Assembly (NCBI RefSeq): GCF_011762485.1
Contig: NZ_JAAKGI010000005.1
Coordinates: 124,001 to 188,000 of the forward strand
DNA: 64,000 bases
Source: Yeosuana marina
Lineage (GTDB): Bacteria; Bacteroidota; Bacteroidia; Flavobacteriales; Flavobacteriaceae
Direction: 5' to 3'
Made by a program: the position numbers and the translations under genes. Of the stretch, positions 1 through 8,035 are shown piece by piece; position 1 is the stretch's first letter; every line of letters starts with the position of its first letter. The notes under the pieces were generated by a model. It had not been told where the DNA came from. It ran no database searches and worked only from the letters and a program-made list of their open reading frames with translations.

Positions 1-518
1 AAGAGGTATTAAAGTCTTCTTTATATGACATAGGAGAACTTTGGGAATCAAATAAAATTAGTGTTGGAACAGAACATCTTGCATCAGCCATAGTTGAGTC
101 TATTTTAAATGAAGGTTATTCAAGCATTATTTCATCGGATAAGTCTCAAAAAAAAGTACTATTGTGTTGTGTTGAAAATGAGTTTCATCAAATAGGTATA
201 AAAATGGTTGGTACTATGTTCGAATCTCTTGGATGGGACACCTTTTTTCTTGGTACTAATATGCCAACAAAAGACTTAATTGATTTTGCAAAAATTACGA
301 GTCCAGATATTATATCAATTTCTGTTAGTTTGTATTTTCACCTACCGCTATTAGAAACTCTGATTGAAAACATTAGAAGAGAATTTCCTGACACGACTAT
401 ATTAGTAGGCGGACTGGCTTTTAGGCATGGTGGACAAGAGTTGATTACAAAATATTCAAACATTATTCATCTAAAAGATTTAAACAGTATTGAATTATTC
501 ATTCATAATTATAAATAA
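1..518 (+). CDS. Cobalamin-binding protein, CarH-like photoreceptor type (5' end outside window)
   Basis: The open frame enters at base 3 with no start, so the N-terminus, possibly a MerR-type DNA-binding domain, lies outside. The first part is the four-helix cap that covers the cobalamin upper ligand. It has a Trp codon at 42-44, nine residues, then Glu-His at 72-77. This W-x9-EH spacing is the hallmark of B12 photoreceptors such as CarH/LitR, rather than methionine synthase. The Rossmann-like B12 domain follows, with ExHxxG (Glu at 180, His at 186, Gly at 195) in place of the usual DxHxxG; the histidine that ligates cobalt is kept. The next reading frame begins 1 nt after the stop, so it is probably co-transcribed with the histidine kinase. 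Light sensing is inferred from motifs. A non-light B12 sensor is the alternative. Confidence 0.8.
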   Translation, partial: EVLKSSLYDIGELWESNKISVGTEHLASAIVESILNEGYSSIISSDKSQKKVLLCCVENEFHQIGIKMVGTMFESLGWDTFFLGTNMPTKDLIDFAKITSPDIISISVSLYFHLPLLETLIENIRREFPDTTILVGGLAFRHGGQELITKYSNIIHLKDLNSIELFIHNYK

Positions 519-519
519 A

Positions 520-624
520 ATGGAGAAAAATAGGCTGATTGAAAGCGCCACAAGATTAACACCAATTAGTACAGCGAGTGAGTTATTTAGAATATCGAAA
601 AAAACACGGATAATAATACATTAA
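520..624 (+). CDS. Short 34-codon frame, probably the detached N-terminus of the histidine kinase
   Basis: An ATG lies 1 nt after the stop of the B12 protein and reads 34 codons (MEKNRLIESATRLTPI...) to a TAA that overlaps the ATG at 624 (TAATG). A run of seven A at 598-604 lies near its end. A one-base slip there joins this frame to the +3 frame that runs without a stop through KNTDNNTL into the kinase start at 624. The joined product would be about 420 residues. Either the kinase really starts here and carries a frameshift (mutation, sequencing error or slippage), or this is a small coupled leader peptide. I favour the first because the start sits where an operon gene should begin. Confidence 0.45.
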   Translation: MEKNRLIESATRLTPISTASELFRISKKTRIIIH

Positions 625-1781
625 TGCTTAAAAATTGGTCTTCTGAAATATTAGATGCTTTGCTAATAAACAAAGCAATTTGTGTTGCTCTTTTTTCTAC
701 TAAAAAAGATTTAATTTTTTCGAATAATGCTTTCGATTCTCTAATAAAAAGCAACGCATGTGACTCCTTTATTAATCCATCATTTGATAAACTGTTAACT
801 CTTGAAAAAAATAATAATAATTTGATATTTGAAGGATATTTAACAATAGGCGAATATAATTCAGTTAACTACTCAATAGATGCAAAAATTTTTAAAAAAG
901 AAGATTCAATCCTTTTAATTGGGGGCTCTGATTCTGTTCAGAATTTAACTCAGAATAAAACGTTACATTTATTAGTAAGTGAAGTGTCTAATCTTCAAAG
1001 AGAATCATTAAATAAAAATTCAGCGCTTAACAATACGTTAGCAAAATTAAATGAAGTAAATACAGAATTAATAAAAGTCAATAAAGATAAAGACCGTTTG
1101 ATGCAAATTATTGCTCATGATTTACGAAGTCCTTTTAATAGTATTTTGGGTTTTTCAGAACTTTTAATAGATAACGGTAGAGACTATGACTTTTCAGAAT
1201 CAGAGAAGTTTTTACAAATAATAAATACATCTGCTAAAAACACCTTATCGTTATTAGAAAATTTATTAAACTGGGGCAAGTCTCAATCAGGAGAAATTAA
1301 ATTTGTGCCTACCAAACTATTATTATCAAATATCATAAAAGAAATAATAGAAATTTCTAACTCAACAGCTGAACTTAAAAATATAAAATTAGATGTTGAT
1401 ACCGACGCTAATCTTGAAATTTATGCAGATAAGAATATGTTGGATACCGTTTTGCGAAATCTTATTTCTAATGCCATTAAATTTACAAATACAGGTGGAT
1501 ATGTAAAAGTATCGGCCATTTCAGACCACAATCAAATACAAATTTCGGTTTCGGATAACGGGGTTGGAATGCAAAGAGAAATTTACAGTAAATTATTTGA
1601 TATTGAATCTAATATTTCAACAAGAGGAACGGCAAACGAAAATGGAAGTGGTTTAGGTTTAATACTTTGTAAAGAGCTTATAGAAAAGCACCAAGGTGAA
1701 ATTTGGGTTGAAAGCGAAATAGGTAAAGGAAGTACCTTTATATTTACACTTCCGAATGACATACATAAAACGGCCTCTTAA
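624..1781 (+). CDS. Sensor histidine kinase (cytoplasmic, PAS-like N-terminus)
   Basis: This is a 385-residue HisKA/HATPase_c kinase. Residues about 1-105 look like a divergent PAS-type sensor, and 110-158 are a predicted coiled-coil linker. The H-box is IIAHDLRSP with phospho-accepting His165. The N-box has Asn279 and Asn283, the G1 box DNGVG is at 311-315 and the G2 box GSGLGL at 341-346. There are no membrane helices, so it should sense an internal signal. It lies directly behind the B12-binding protein, which is a plausible input partner. No response regulator is present in the window. The annotated start may be secondary, because an upstream frame at 520 probably encodes the original N-terminus. 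Confidence 0.85.
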   Translation: MLKNWSSEILDALLINKAICVALFSTKKDLIFSNNAFDSLIKSNACDSFINPSFDKLLTLEKNNNNLIFEGYLTIGEYNSVNYSIDAKIFKKEDSILLIGGSDSVQNLTQNKTLHLLVSEVSNLQRESLNKNSALNNTLAKLNEVNTELIKVNKDKDRLMQIIAHDLRSPFNSILGFSELLIDNGRDYDFSESEKFLQIINTSAKNTLSLLENLLNWGKSQSGEIKFVPTKLLLSNIIKEIIEISNSTAELKNIKLDVDTDANLEIYADKNMLDTVLRNLISNAIKFTNTGGYVKVSAISDHNQIQISVSDNGVGMQREIYSKLFDIESNISTRGTANENGSGLGLILCKELIEKHQGEIWVESEIGKGSTFIFTLPNDIHKTAS

Positions 1782-1824
1782 TATTTTTAAATCAGAACTA
1801 TTTTAATAATTTTATTTTTTAAAT

Positions 1825-3297
1825 CTATCTTGAATAATTAGGAGACTCATTGGTAATAGTTACATCATGTGGATGACTTTCATTGATGCCACTCGCTGTA
1901 ATTTTTATAAAGCGTCCGTTTTCTTTTAAAGCCTCAATATCTTTAGCACCACAATAGCCCATACCAGCTCGTAAGCCACCTATAAACTGATGAATACTTT
2001 CATATAAATCACCTTTATAAGGCACTCGCCCTACAATACCTTCTGGAACTAACTTTTTAATATCGTCTTCAACATCTTGAAAATATCGGTCTTTACTACC
2101 TTGTTTCATAGCTTCTACAGAACCCATTCCTCGATAAGACTTAAATTTACGTCCTTCATAAATAATGGTTTCCCCGGGCGATTCTTTAGTACCTGCCAAT
2201 AACGAGCCAAGCATAACACAATCTGCACCAGCAGCAATAGCTTTTGGAATATCTCCTGTATAACGAATACCTCCATCGGCAATGACTGGAACACCAGTTC
2301 CTTTAAGAGCTGCAGCAACTTCTAATACTGCCGAAAACTGCGGAAAACCAACACCAGCAATGACTCTTGTAGTACAAATTGATCCTGGGCCAATCCCTAC
2401 TTTAACGGCATCTGCACCTGCCTCTACCAAATATCTAGCAGCATCTGCAGTGGCTATATTTCCAACAATAACATCTAATTCTGGGAATTTTGATTTGATA
2501 TCTTTTAAAACCGAAACTACACCTTTTGTATGCCCATGAGCCGTATCAATAACAACCGCATCAACTCCAGCTTGCACCAAAGCTTCAGCTCGTTCTAAAG
2601 CATCAGCTGTCACTCCAATAGCAGCAGCAACACGCAAACGACCATACTCATCCTTGTTAGCGTTTGGTTTTTGACTCAATTTAGTAATATCTCTAAAGGT
2701 TATTAGCCCAGATAATTTATAATTGTCATCAACGATGAGTAGTTTTTCTATTTTATGTTCCTGTAGAATGATTTCTGCATCTTTTAACGAGGTTCCCACT
2801 GACGCTGTTACTAAGTTTTCACTTGTCATTACTTCAATAATAGGTCGTTTCTTTTCATGCTCGAAACGCAAATCACGATTGGTAACAATACCTTTTAAAG
2901 TGCCATCTTCAGCAATAATAGGAATACCACCAATACTATGCTCTGCCATACTTTGTTTAGCATCAAAAACTGTGGCGGTTAATGGCAATGTTACTGGATC
3001 TATAATCATACCGCTTTCGGCACGTTTAACACGTCTTACTTTTAAAGCTTGCGCCTCAATAGTCATGTTTTTGTGTAATACACCAATACCACCTTCCTGA
3101 GCCATAGCAATAGCCATTTTACTCTCAGTTACCGTATCCATTGCAGCCGAAATAACGGGAACATTAATAGTAATATTTCTTGTGAATTTTGTTTGAATAT
3201 TGACTTCTCGTGGAAGTACTTCAGAAAAAGCAGGAACTAATAGAACGTCATCGTAAGTAAGTCCTTCTCCTAAAATTTTATTTTGATGTGCGGTCAT
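1825..3297 (-). CDS. guaB: Inosine-5'-monophosphate dehydrogenase
   Basis: Cytosolic enzyme that oxidises IMP to XMP with NAD+, the committed step to GMP. Its 490 residues match the family. The (beta/alpha)8 barrel is split by two CBS domains at about 96-205. The active-site loop GPGSICTTR is at 303-311 with catalytic Cys308. DTAHGH at 251-256 belongs to the NAD site, and the RGMGS flap lies toward the C-terminus. It stands alone, convergent with the kinase upstream in the window. A -7 element (TACATTTG) lies about 26 nt before the start, and a 19-bp palindrome lies just before the ATG. Confidence 0.97.
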   Translation of the reverse strand: MTAHQNKILGEGLTYDDVLLVPAFSEVLPREVNIQTKFTRNITINVPVISAAMDTVTESKMAIAMAQEGGIGVLHKNMTIEAQALKVRRVKRAESGMIIDPVTLPLTATVFDAKQSMAEHSIGGIPIIAEDGTLKGIVTNRDLRFEHEKKRPIIEVMTSENLVTASVGTSLKDAEIILQEHKIEKLLIVDDNYKLSGLITFRDITKLSQKPNANKDEYGRLRVAAAIGVTADALERAEALVQAGVDAVVIDTAHGHTKGVVSVLKDIKSKFPELDVIVGNIATADAARYLVEAGADAVKVGIGPGSICTTRVIAGVGFPQFSAVLEVAAALKGTGVPVIADGGIRYTGDIPKAIAAGADCVMLGSLLAGTKESPGETIIYEGRKFKSYRGMGSVEAMKQGSKDRYFQDVEDDIKKLVPEGIVGRVPYKGDLYESIHQFIGGLRAGMGYCGAKDIEALKENGRFIKITASGINESHPHDVTITNESPNYSR

Positions 3298-3300
3298 GAT

Positions 3301-3319
3301 GCAATTAGGTTATAATTGC
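3301..3319 (-). promoter_or_regulatory. Palindrome in the guaB leader
   Basis: GCAATTA-N5-TAATTGC, with perfect 7-bp arms, ends 3 nt before the guaB start codon. It may be an operator just downstream of the transcription start, or a small hairpin that affects initiation. The AT-rich arms mean chance is possible. Confidence 0.4.
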
Positions 3320-3322
3320 GTG

Positions 3323-3330
3323 CAAATGTA
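3323..3330 (-). promoter_or_regulatory. -7 promoter element for guaB
   Basis: On the minus strand this reads TACATTTG, an exact match to the Bacteroidota -7 consensus TAnnTTTG. The predicted start near 3316 leaves a leader of about 19 nt. I found no matching -33 TTTG at the right spacing, so the call rests on one half of the promoter. Confidence 0.4.
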
Positions 3331-3384
3331 CAACTAATTTGAGATATTTTATTTTTTATACAAACCTTTAACCTTTTTTTAATG

Positions 3385-3873
3385 TTACTGCTTTTTAAGT
3401 AATTGTTTTAAAATAATAATGACAGAACCTGTAAAGGACAAAGTCATTAATGTCCCCGAAATCATTACAATATATTTCATCCAAATAATGCCTTCCCAAA
3501 GCATAAACAATCCTCCAAAAGTTAATAATACAGATAAAAGAGGTTCCGTCATTAAAAATAGTTTGAGTTTTTTGGGAAGTTTTGTAATAGAAATAAGAAT
3601 GCCAAGTAAAAAGAAAATAACGGACATTGATAAGATATGAGAATGCACTATAGATAACATTTCTTTATCACTTTTTTTAAACTTCATAACCTCAGCGCTC
3701 TCATTATCTTCATTACCTAAATATTGTTCCTCTATGCCATTTGGGTCTACTGATGATGTTTCTCCAACAAATAGTAACCCTGAAAAGAAGCCAATACTTA
3801 ACACTATAACAAATACAGCTATTAACAACTTAAGTTCTTTAGGTAACTTATATATAAATCCGTTTAATTGCAT
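3385..3873 (-). CDS. Four-helix integral membrane protein of unknown function
   Basis: 162 residues with likely transmembrane helices at about 17-37, 78-100, 107-127 and 130-156. The loop between helices 1 and 2 (about 40-75) is acidic and probably periplasmic. Helix 2 begins with His-Ser-His (VHSHILS); paired histidines near a membrane face could bind heme or metal, but this is inference. The start codon directly abuts the stop of the FMN-binding protein, so the two are co-translated. This suggests a partner in electron transfer between the membrane and the FMN protein. I do not recognise a named family. Confidence 0.75.
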   Translation of the reverse strand: MQLNGFIYKLPKELKLLIAVFVIVLSIGFFSGLLFVGETSSVDPNGIEEQYLGNEDNESAEVMKFKKSDKEMLSIVHSHILSMSVIFFLLGILISITKLPKKLKLFLMTEPLLSVLLTFGGLFMLWEGIIWMKYIVMISGTLMTLSFTGSVIIILKQLLKKQ

Positions 3874-4389
3874 TTATAAAATATTTTGTTTGTGAAGAAT
3901 TTGTATTGATTTCAAAAAATTATTGATGGATTCTGTAAATGATCTTACCGAAATGGTAGCGCCAGAAATAGCTATAATATCTTGCCCATATTTCAAATTA
4001 TCATCTTGTGTTTTCCCTATGAATTGTTTTAACCACCGCTTACTTCCTATCTCTCCACCATATTCTTCTCGATAAATTAAAACTTTTGTTTTAATAACGA
4101 CTAAGTCTTTATCTAGTAATACTAAATAGTCAAATAGCGCTGTTTTACTTGCTGCCTGAGATACATAGGCATACCCATAAAAGGTTTCTTTAGAGATAAT
4201 TTTAAACAAATTATCTTTACCAAACTCAGATGGTAATGTTTTTGAAATAGCAGGATCAATTGAAACTCCAATAATTTCAAAGTCTTCAATTTCGAATGTG
4301 CTTTCAATTTCTTTAAACACCTTTTTTTCAATATTCTTTGGCAGGCCATTAAATAATATTATGAATGTAATCAATAAAATGTATTTCAT
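3874..4389 (-). CDS. Periplasmic FMN-binding domain protein (RnfG/NosR-like fold)
   Basis: 171 residues. An N-terminal hydrophobic segment (about 1-16) looks like a signal peptide or anchor. The C-terminal half is an FMN_bind domain, recognised by the attachment motif SGAT at 142-145. In RnfG, NqrC and related proteins the final Thr of this motif carries covalent FMN through a phosphoester bond, so Thr145 is the likely site. It lies between the porin and the four-helix protein on one strand. An ApbE-type flavin transferase, needed to attach FMN, is not in the window. The family assignment is fairly sure; the electron donor and acceptor are unknown. Confidence 0.75.
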   Translation of the reverse strand: MKYILLITFIILFNGLPKNIEKKVFKEIESTFEIEDFEIIGVSIDPAISKTLPSEFGKDNLFKIISKETFYGYAYVSQAASKTALFDYLVLLDKDLVVIKTKVLIYREEYGGEIGSKRWLKQFIGKTQDDNLKYGQDIIAISGATISVRSFTESINNFLKSIQILHKQNIL

Positions 4390-4424
4390 ATTTAGTAATA
4401 TAATAAAATTTAACTTTACAAATT

Positions 4425-4459
4425 ACAGCATCATATGGTTAAGGACTATATGATGCTGT
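4425..4459 (-). terminator. Stem-loop between porin and FMN-binding gene
   Basis: Perfect 12-bp inverted repeat: ACAGCATCATAT at 4425-4436 and its complement at 4448-4459, with an 11-nt loop. No long U tract follows on the minus strand, so it is not a textbook terminator. It could be a partial terminator or an RNA-stabilising hairpin that keeps porin mRNA more abundant than the downstream genes. Confidence 0.6.
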
Positions 4460-4473
4460 TATATTGATAAGCA

Positions 4474-5652
4474 TTAAAACCAAACTCCTATTCCAAAATT
4501 CAATCGGTTATCTACTTTAGATCCTGCTAAAGCATTATTTCTAAACTGATAATCACCTTTAAACACAACCCCAGGCGCAATATGATAACTTAATCCTGTT
4601 GTTAAATCATTTCTGTTATACGCATCGTTTCTAGGTAGTAAACCAGCAGTCTCTGCATGTGTATCATACTGTTCGTATCTAACAAAGGCGAACAAACGCT
4701 GTTGTTTTGATGTTGGTAACAAATTGTAAGCCCCTTCTAAATACCAGCCTTGTAAGGCACTACCTAAATCGTTTCCTGTTAAATCATTATAGGAATCTGT
4801 ACCTGAAAGAGAACCATATACATACTGACCTCTTGCTGTAAAACGTTGATAAGCATAGCGCATATCTAACCCTACCATTGAAATACCAATATTAGCTCCA
4901 GCTATGTCTTCAACATCATCGTCTGCTTGGGTATCTCCAAAATATCCTGATAAACCTAATCTTAAGCCTGGTAACCCATAATAATCAAACTTAACTGATA
5001 AGGTTGGGCTATCAATAGTAGACTGAATTCCTTTTTGCCTGCCCCCTCGCAAAGCATTTGAACCTTTAAGAACACCGTTTACACCACCCTGACCATCAAA
5101 AGATGTAGATTTAAAACCATTAAAAACATAAGCTTGGTAGCCTAAAGACAAATTATTAAACCTACCTGCTATACCAAAACCAATTTCTCTCCAGGTAGTT
5201 GGGACAATTACATTGTCAACGCTTGGTCTTTCTACTCCATTAAACGTCGTTGGCTCATGAAATTCATTAATAATACCAAAAGGGACTAACATTAACCCCC
5301 CACGAAGACTGACATTAGATGCCAATGAGTAATTAACAAAAGCTTGTTCAATATAAACTTCTTCAACATGCTCAAATTCAACTTCCGTTACAAACTGCGT
5401 TTTATCATTAAATTTATACCCAAAAAGAAGCACTAAACGTTGTACATCTAATTCTCCATTTTTACTTTCAGGTTGGTTATATGTTAATTCTCCATAAGCT
5501 CCTACTATGACAGATTTGCCATAATTACCAGACAAGATACTCTGAGCTGCATTTTGTTGTTTTTGTGGATCAAAAGTTATAGAATCTCTAACGGTTTGAG
5601 CAAACGTAAATGTACTTACTAATACTAATAAGATTGTTGTTTTAGTTTTCAT
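4474..5652 (-). CDS. Outer-membrane porin, OprO/OprP-like
   Basis: 392 residues with a clear signal peptide (MKTKTTILLVLVSTFTFAQ, cleavage near residue 18). The mature protein is rich in alternating beta strands and ends in an aromatic residue (GIGVWF), as outer-membrane barrels do. Strand patterns and turns fit the phosphate-selective porin O/P superfamily; the transported ion cannot be read from sequence. It is the first gene of a three-gene operon with the FMN-binding and four-helix proteins, separated from them by a strong stem-loop. A near-perfect promoter lies at 5697-5727. Confidence 0.85.
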   Translation of the reverse strand: MKTKTTILLVLVSTFTFAQTVRDSITFDPQKQQNAAQSILSGNYGKSVIVGAYGELTYNQPESKNGELDVQRLVLLFGYKFNDKTQFVTEVEFEHVEEVYIEQAFVNYSLASNVSLRGGLMLVPFGIINEFHEPTTFNGVERPSVDNVIVPTTWREIGFGIAGRFNNLSLGYQAYVFNGFKSTSFDGQGGVNGVLKGSNALRGGRQKGIQSTIDSPTLSVKFDYYGLPGLRLGLSGYFGDTQADDDVEDIAGANIGISMVGLDMRYAYQRFTARGQYVYGSLSGTDSYNDLTGNDLGSALQGWYLEGAYNLLPTSKQQRLFAFVRYEQYDTHAETAGLLPRNDAYNRNDLTTGLSYHIAPGVVFKGDYQFRNNALAGSKVDNRLNFGIGVWF

Positions 5653-5696
5653 TTGTTTTTATTTAGACTAATTATAAATAATGTTATTTTTAGCCG

Positions 5697-5727
5697 CAAA
5701 TATAAAACAGAAAACCAATATCACAAA
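5697..5727 (-). promoter_or_regulatory. Bacteroidota-type promoter of the porin operon
   Basis: On the minus strand the -33 box TTTG (5724-5727) and the -7 box TATATTTG (5697-5704) are separated by exactly 19 nt, the consensus for the primary sigma factor of this phylum. The predicted start near 5690 gives a leader of about 38 nt. Confidence 0.75.
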
Positions 5728-5759
5728 CCTTATTTAGAATTATTTTAAATAAAATTTAT

Positions 5760-6623
5760 CTAATGATAAAATTTAAAGATCTTACTAGCTTCATTGTAAG
5801 CGCTTTCAAAACTTAAAGCATTTAAGGGGTTGGATTGTTTAGATGTAAAATAAGATAATAGTTTTTCTGTAGGCATATTTCCAGTAAGTTCATCTTTTGC
5901 CATAGGACATCCTCCAAATCCTTGAATGGCGCCATCAAAACGTTTACATCCTGATTTGTATGCTGCATCCACCTTTTCAAACCAACTAGAAGCTACAGTG
6001 TGTAAATGAGCTCCAAACTCAATGTTTGGATATAACGGAATTAAGTTTGAAAACAAATAATGAATATTCTCAGCATTCGAACTTCCTATAGTATCGCTTA
6101 ATGAAACAATATTTACTCCCATTGTACTCAGCTGTTCTGTCCACTGGCCTACTATATCGACATTCCAAGGGTCTCCATAAGGATTTCCAAAGCCCATAGA
6201 AATGTATACTACTACCTTTTTATTGGTTTTACTAGCAATATTTAAAATATGTTCAAGAATTACAACTGATTGCGCTATGGTTTTATGCGTATTACGCATT
6301 TGAAAATTTTCGGAAATTGAGAAAGGATAGCCTAAATAATCTATTTCTTTATATTGAGAAGCATCTTCAGCACCCCTTTCATTAGCCACTATAGCCAATA
6401 ATTTACTTGTTGTTTTACTTAAATCCAATTGAGACAATACTTCTGCGGTATCTACCATTTGAGGAATCGCTTTTGGAGAAACAAAACTTCCAAAATCAAT
6501 GGTATCAAACCCAACTCGTAATAACGATTGAATATACTGTACTTTATTCTTTGTTGGAATAAAATCCTTGATACCTTGCATAGCATCTCTGGGGCATTCA
6601 ATAATCTTTATTTGTTCAGGCAT
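5760..6623 (-). CDS. Hydroxymethylglutaryl-CoA lyase family protein
   Basis: 287-residue TIM-barrel enzyme of the HMGL/DRE-TIM family. HMG-CoA lyase splits 3-hydroxy-3-methylglutaryl-CoA into acetyl-CoA and acetoacetate in leucine breakdown. Visible motifs are CPRDAMQ near residue 10 (the family has PRDGLQ), GFDTIDFGSFVSPKAIPQM at about 38-56, GAHLHT for the metal ligands, and GFGGCPMA carrying the lyase cysteine near residue 236. The length is close to the usual 300. No leucine-catabolism genes flank it. Ala replaces the usual Gly in PRDG, so a related lyase activity is possible. Confidence 0.88.
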   Translation of the reverse strand: MPEQIKIIECPRDAMQGIKDFIPTKNKVQYIQSLLRVGFDTIDFGSFVSPKAIPQMVDTAEVLSQLDLSKTTSKLLAIVANERGAEDASQYKEIDYLGYPFSISENFQMRNTHKTIAQSVVILEHILNIASKTNKKVVVYISMGFGNPYGDPWNVDIVGQWTEQLSTMGVNIVSLSDTIGSSNAENIHYLFSNLIPLYPNIEFGAHLHTVASSWFEKVDAAYKSGCKRFDGAIQGFGGCPMAKDELTGNMPTEKLLSYFTSKQSNPLNALSFESAYNEASKIFKFYH

Positions 6624-6811
6624 TAGGTTGCTTCATATAGAGGTGATAAAAATAATATTATTGAATCATATAACACAATAACCTCCAAGGAATTAATTTT
6701 CAAGAAGTATCATTTGATTAAAAAACTGTTCTATATTATCATATATCAACAATTTAACAACTAAGAACGAATAAAATCGTTACTGAACGTTTTTTTTACT
6801 TCTTTTTTTAA

Positions 6812-6831
6812 TTATCAAATACATTTGATAA
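6812..6831 (+). promoter_or_regulatory. Palindrome overlapping the protease promoter
   Basis: TTATCAAATACATTTGATAA is a perfect 9-bp-arm palindrome with a 2-nt centre. The -7 element TACATTTG (6820-6827) lies inside it, so a bound protein would block RNA polymerase. A related half, CATTTGAT, recurs at 6711-6718. It ends 13 nt before the start at 6845, leaving a very short leader. A likely operator; the regulator is unknown. Confidence 0.5.
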
Positions 6832-6844
6832 ACACTTCGCCCCC

Positions 6845-8032
6845 ATGAAAGTTTTTGATATTAATATCAATATTATCTTTTTATCGATACTGTTATCGTT
6901 ATCCCCTCACCTCTATTCTCAAAATAGTAAGGAAATAGGTTGTGGAACAATCACGACTTCTAAATCTATATCGTTTTATGAATCTATCAATCCTAAATTA
7001 GATACTTATAAAAATGAGATTTTAGCTTCCAAAACTTCAGGGACTAAATCGTCTGATTTGGTCAAAAATTCTATTCCAGTTAAAGCGCATATCATACGAA
7101 CATCTGAAGGAACAGGAGGTCTTACCGTTTCTGAACTTGAAGATGCTATAGCTAACGCAAACGCTATTTTTTCTGATGCATTAATGGAATTTACACTAGC
7201 GGATGACATAGATTATATTGATGATGACGCATTTTATCATTTTAAATCGTGCGATGAAAGTTCGTTAGTTAATGCCCATAATGTTCCAAAAGTTATTAAT
7301 ATTTATTTTGCAGACGATATTAAAAACCCGTCGGATGAAGATATTTGTGGATACACTCATACTGAAAACCGTTCTAACGTTATTTTTATGAAAAATGGCT
7401 GTGCGACAAACGGTTCTTCTCTCATTCATGAGTTAGGACATTTTTTCTCATTAATTCATACTCATGGTTTAGATAACAATAAACTAACTGAAGAATTGGT
7501 AGATGGTTCAAACTCTGCAACTACAGGTGATTTTATTTCAGATACGCCTGCAGACCCTATGTTAACATCAAAAAACGTTAATAATTTTTGTCACTATGTC
7601 GGTTGCCAAACGGATGCTAATGGCGATAAATTTAATCCAGATACAGGAAACATTATGTCGTATTCCATGAAAGGTTGTCGCTCACATTTTTCAAAACAAC
7701 AACTGGCTAGAATGTATACCTTTTACGAATCTATTAAAGATGATTATTTTGGTGAAGAAACAGACACCTCTATAGCGAGCAATCCAAATTCGGATTCACT
7801 AAAAGATGTTAGACTCTATCCAAATCCTATTACTAGTGATTTATTGTATATTAAATTTAATAGCTCTGACCCCATTAAGTATAAAATTACAAATATGCTG
7901 GGTCAGACCTATAGTTTAGGTACTCTCACTAATAACAATCAACCAATTAATTTAAGTCGATTAGACGCTGGAACCTACATAATGACGATACAAAATAAAG
8001 ATTCTAAAATTGTAAAGAAATTTATAAAATAG
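6845..8032 (+). CDS. Secreted zinc metalloprotease, M43 (pappalysin-like), T9SS substrate
   Basis: 395 residues. Signal peptide about 1-25. The catalytic domain has HELGHFFSLIH at 195-205 (zinc ligands His195, His199, His205; base Glu196) and a Met-turn NIMSYS at 269-274, the metzincin pattern of family M43. Several Cys (137, 168, 186, 249, 254, 278) suggest disulfides. The C-terminal 75 residues (321-395) are a type A T9SS sorting domain with VRLYPNP, so the enzyme should cross the outer membrane and be released or anchored. It stands alone between HMG-CoA lyase and pyrD. Expression probably depends on the palindrome over its promoter. Confidence 0.92.
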   Translation: MKVFDININIIFLSILLSLSPHLYSQNSKEIGCGTITTSKSISFYESINPKLDTYKNEILASKTSGTKSSDLVKNSIPVKAHIIRTSEGTGGLTVSELEDAIANANAIFSDALMEFTLADDIDYIDDDAFYHFKSCDESSLVNAHNVPKVINIYFADDIKNPSDEDICGYTHTENRSNVIFMKNGCATNGSSLIHELGHFFSLIHTHGLDNNKLTEELVDGSNSATTGDFISDTPADPMLTSKNVNNFCHYVGCQTDANGDKFNPDTGNIMSYSMKGCRSHFSKQQLARMYTFYESIKDDYFGEETDTSIASNPNSDSLKDVRLYPNPITSDLLYIKFNSSDPIKYKITNMLGQTYSLGTLTNNNQPINLSRLDAGTYIMTIQNKDSKIVKKFIK

Positions 8033-8035
8033 ATT

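Noticed and set aside
2282-3100. Plus-strand frames inside guaB
   Set aside because: Antisense shadows of a full-length IMP dehydrogenase with all catalytic motifs.
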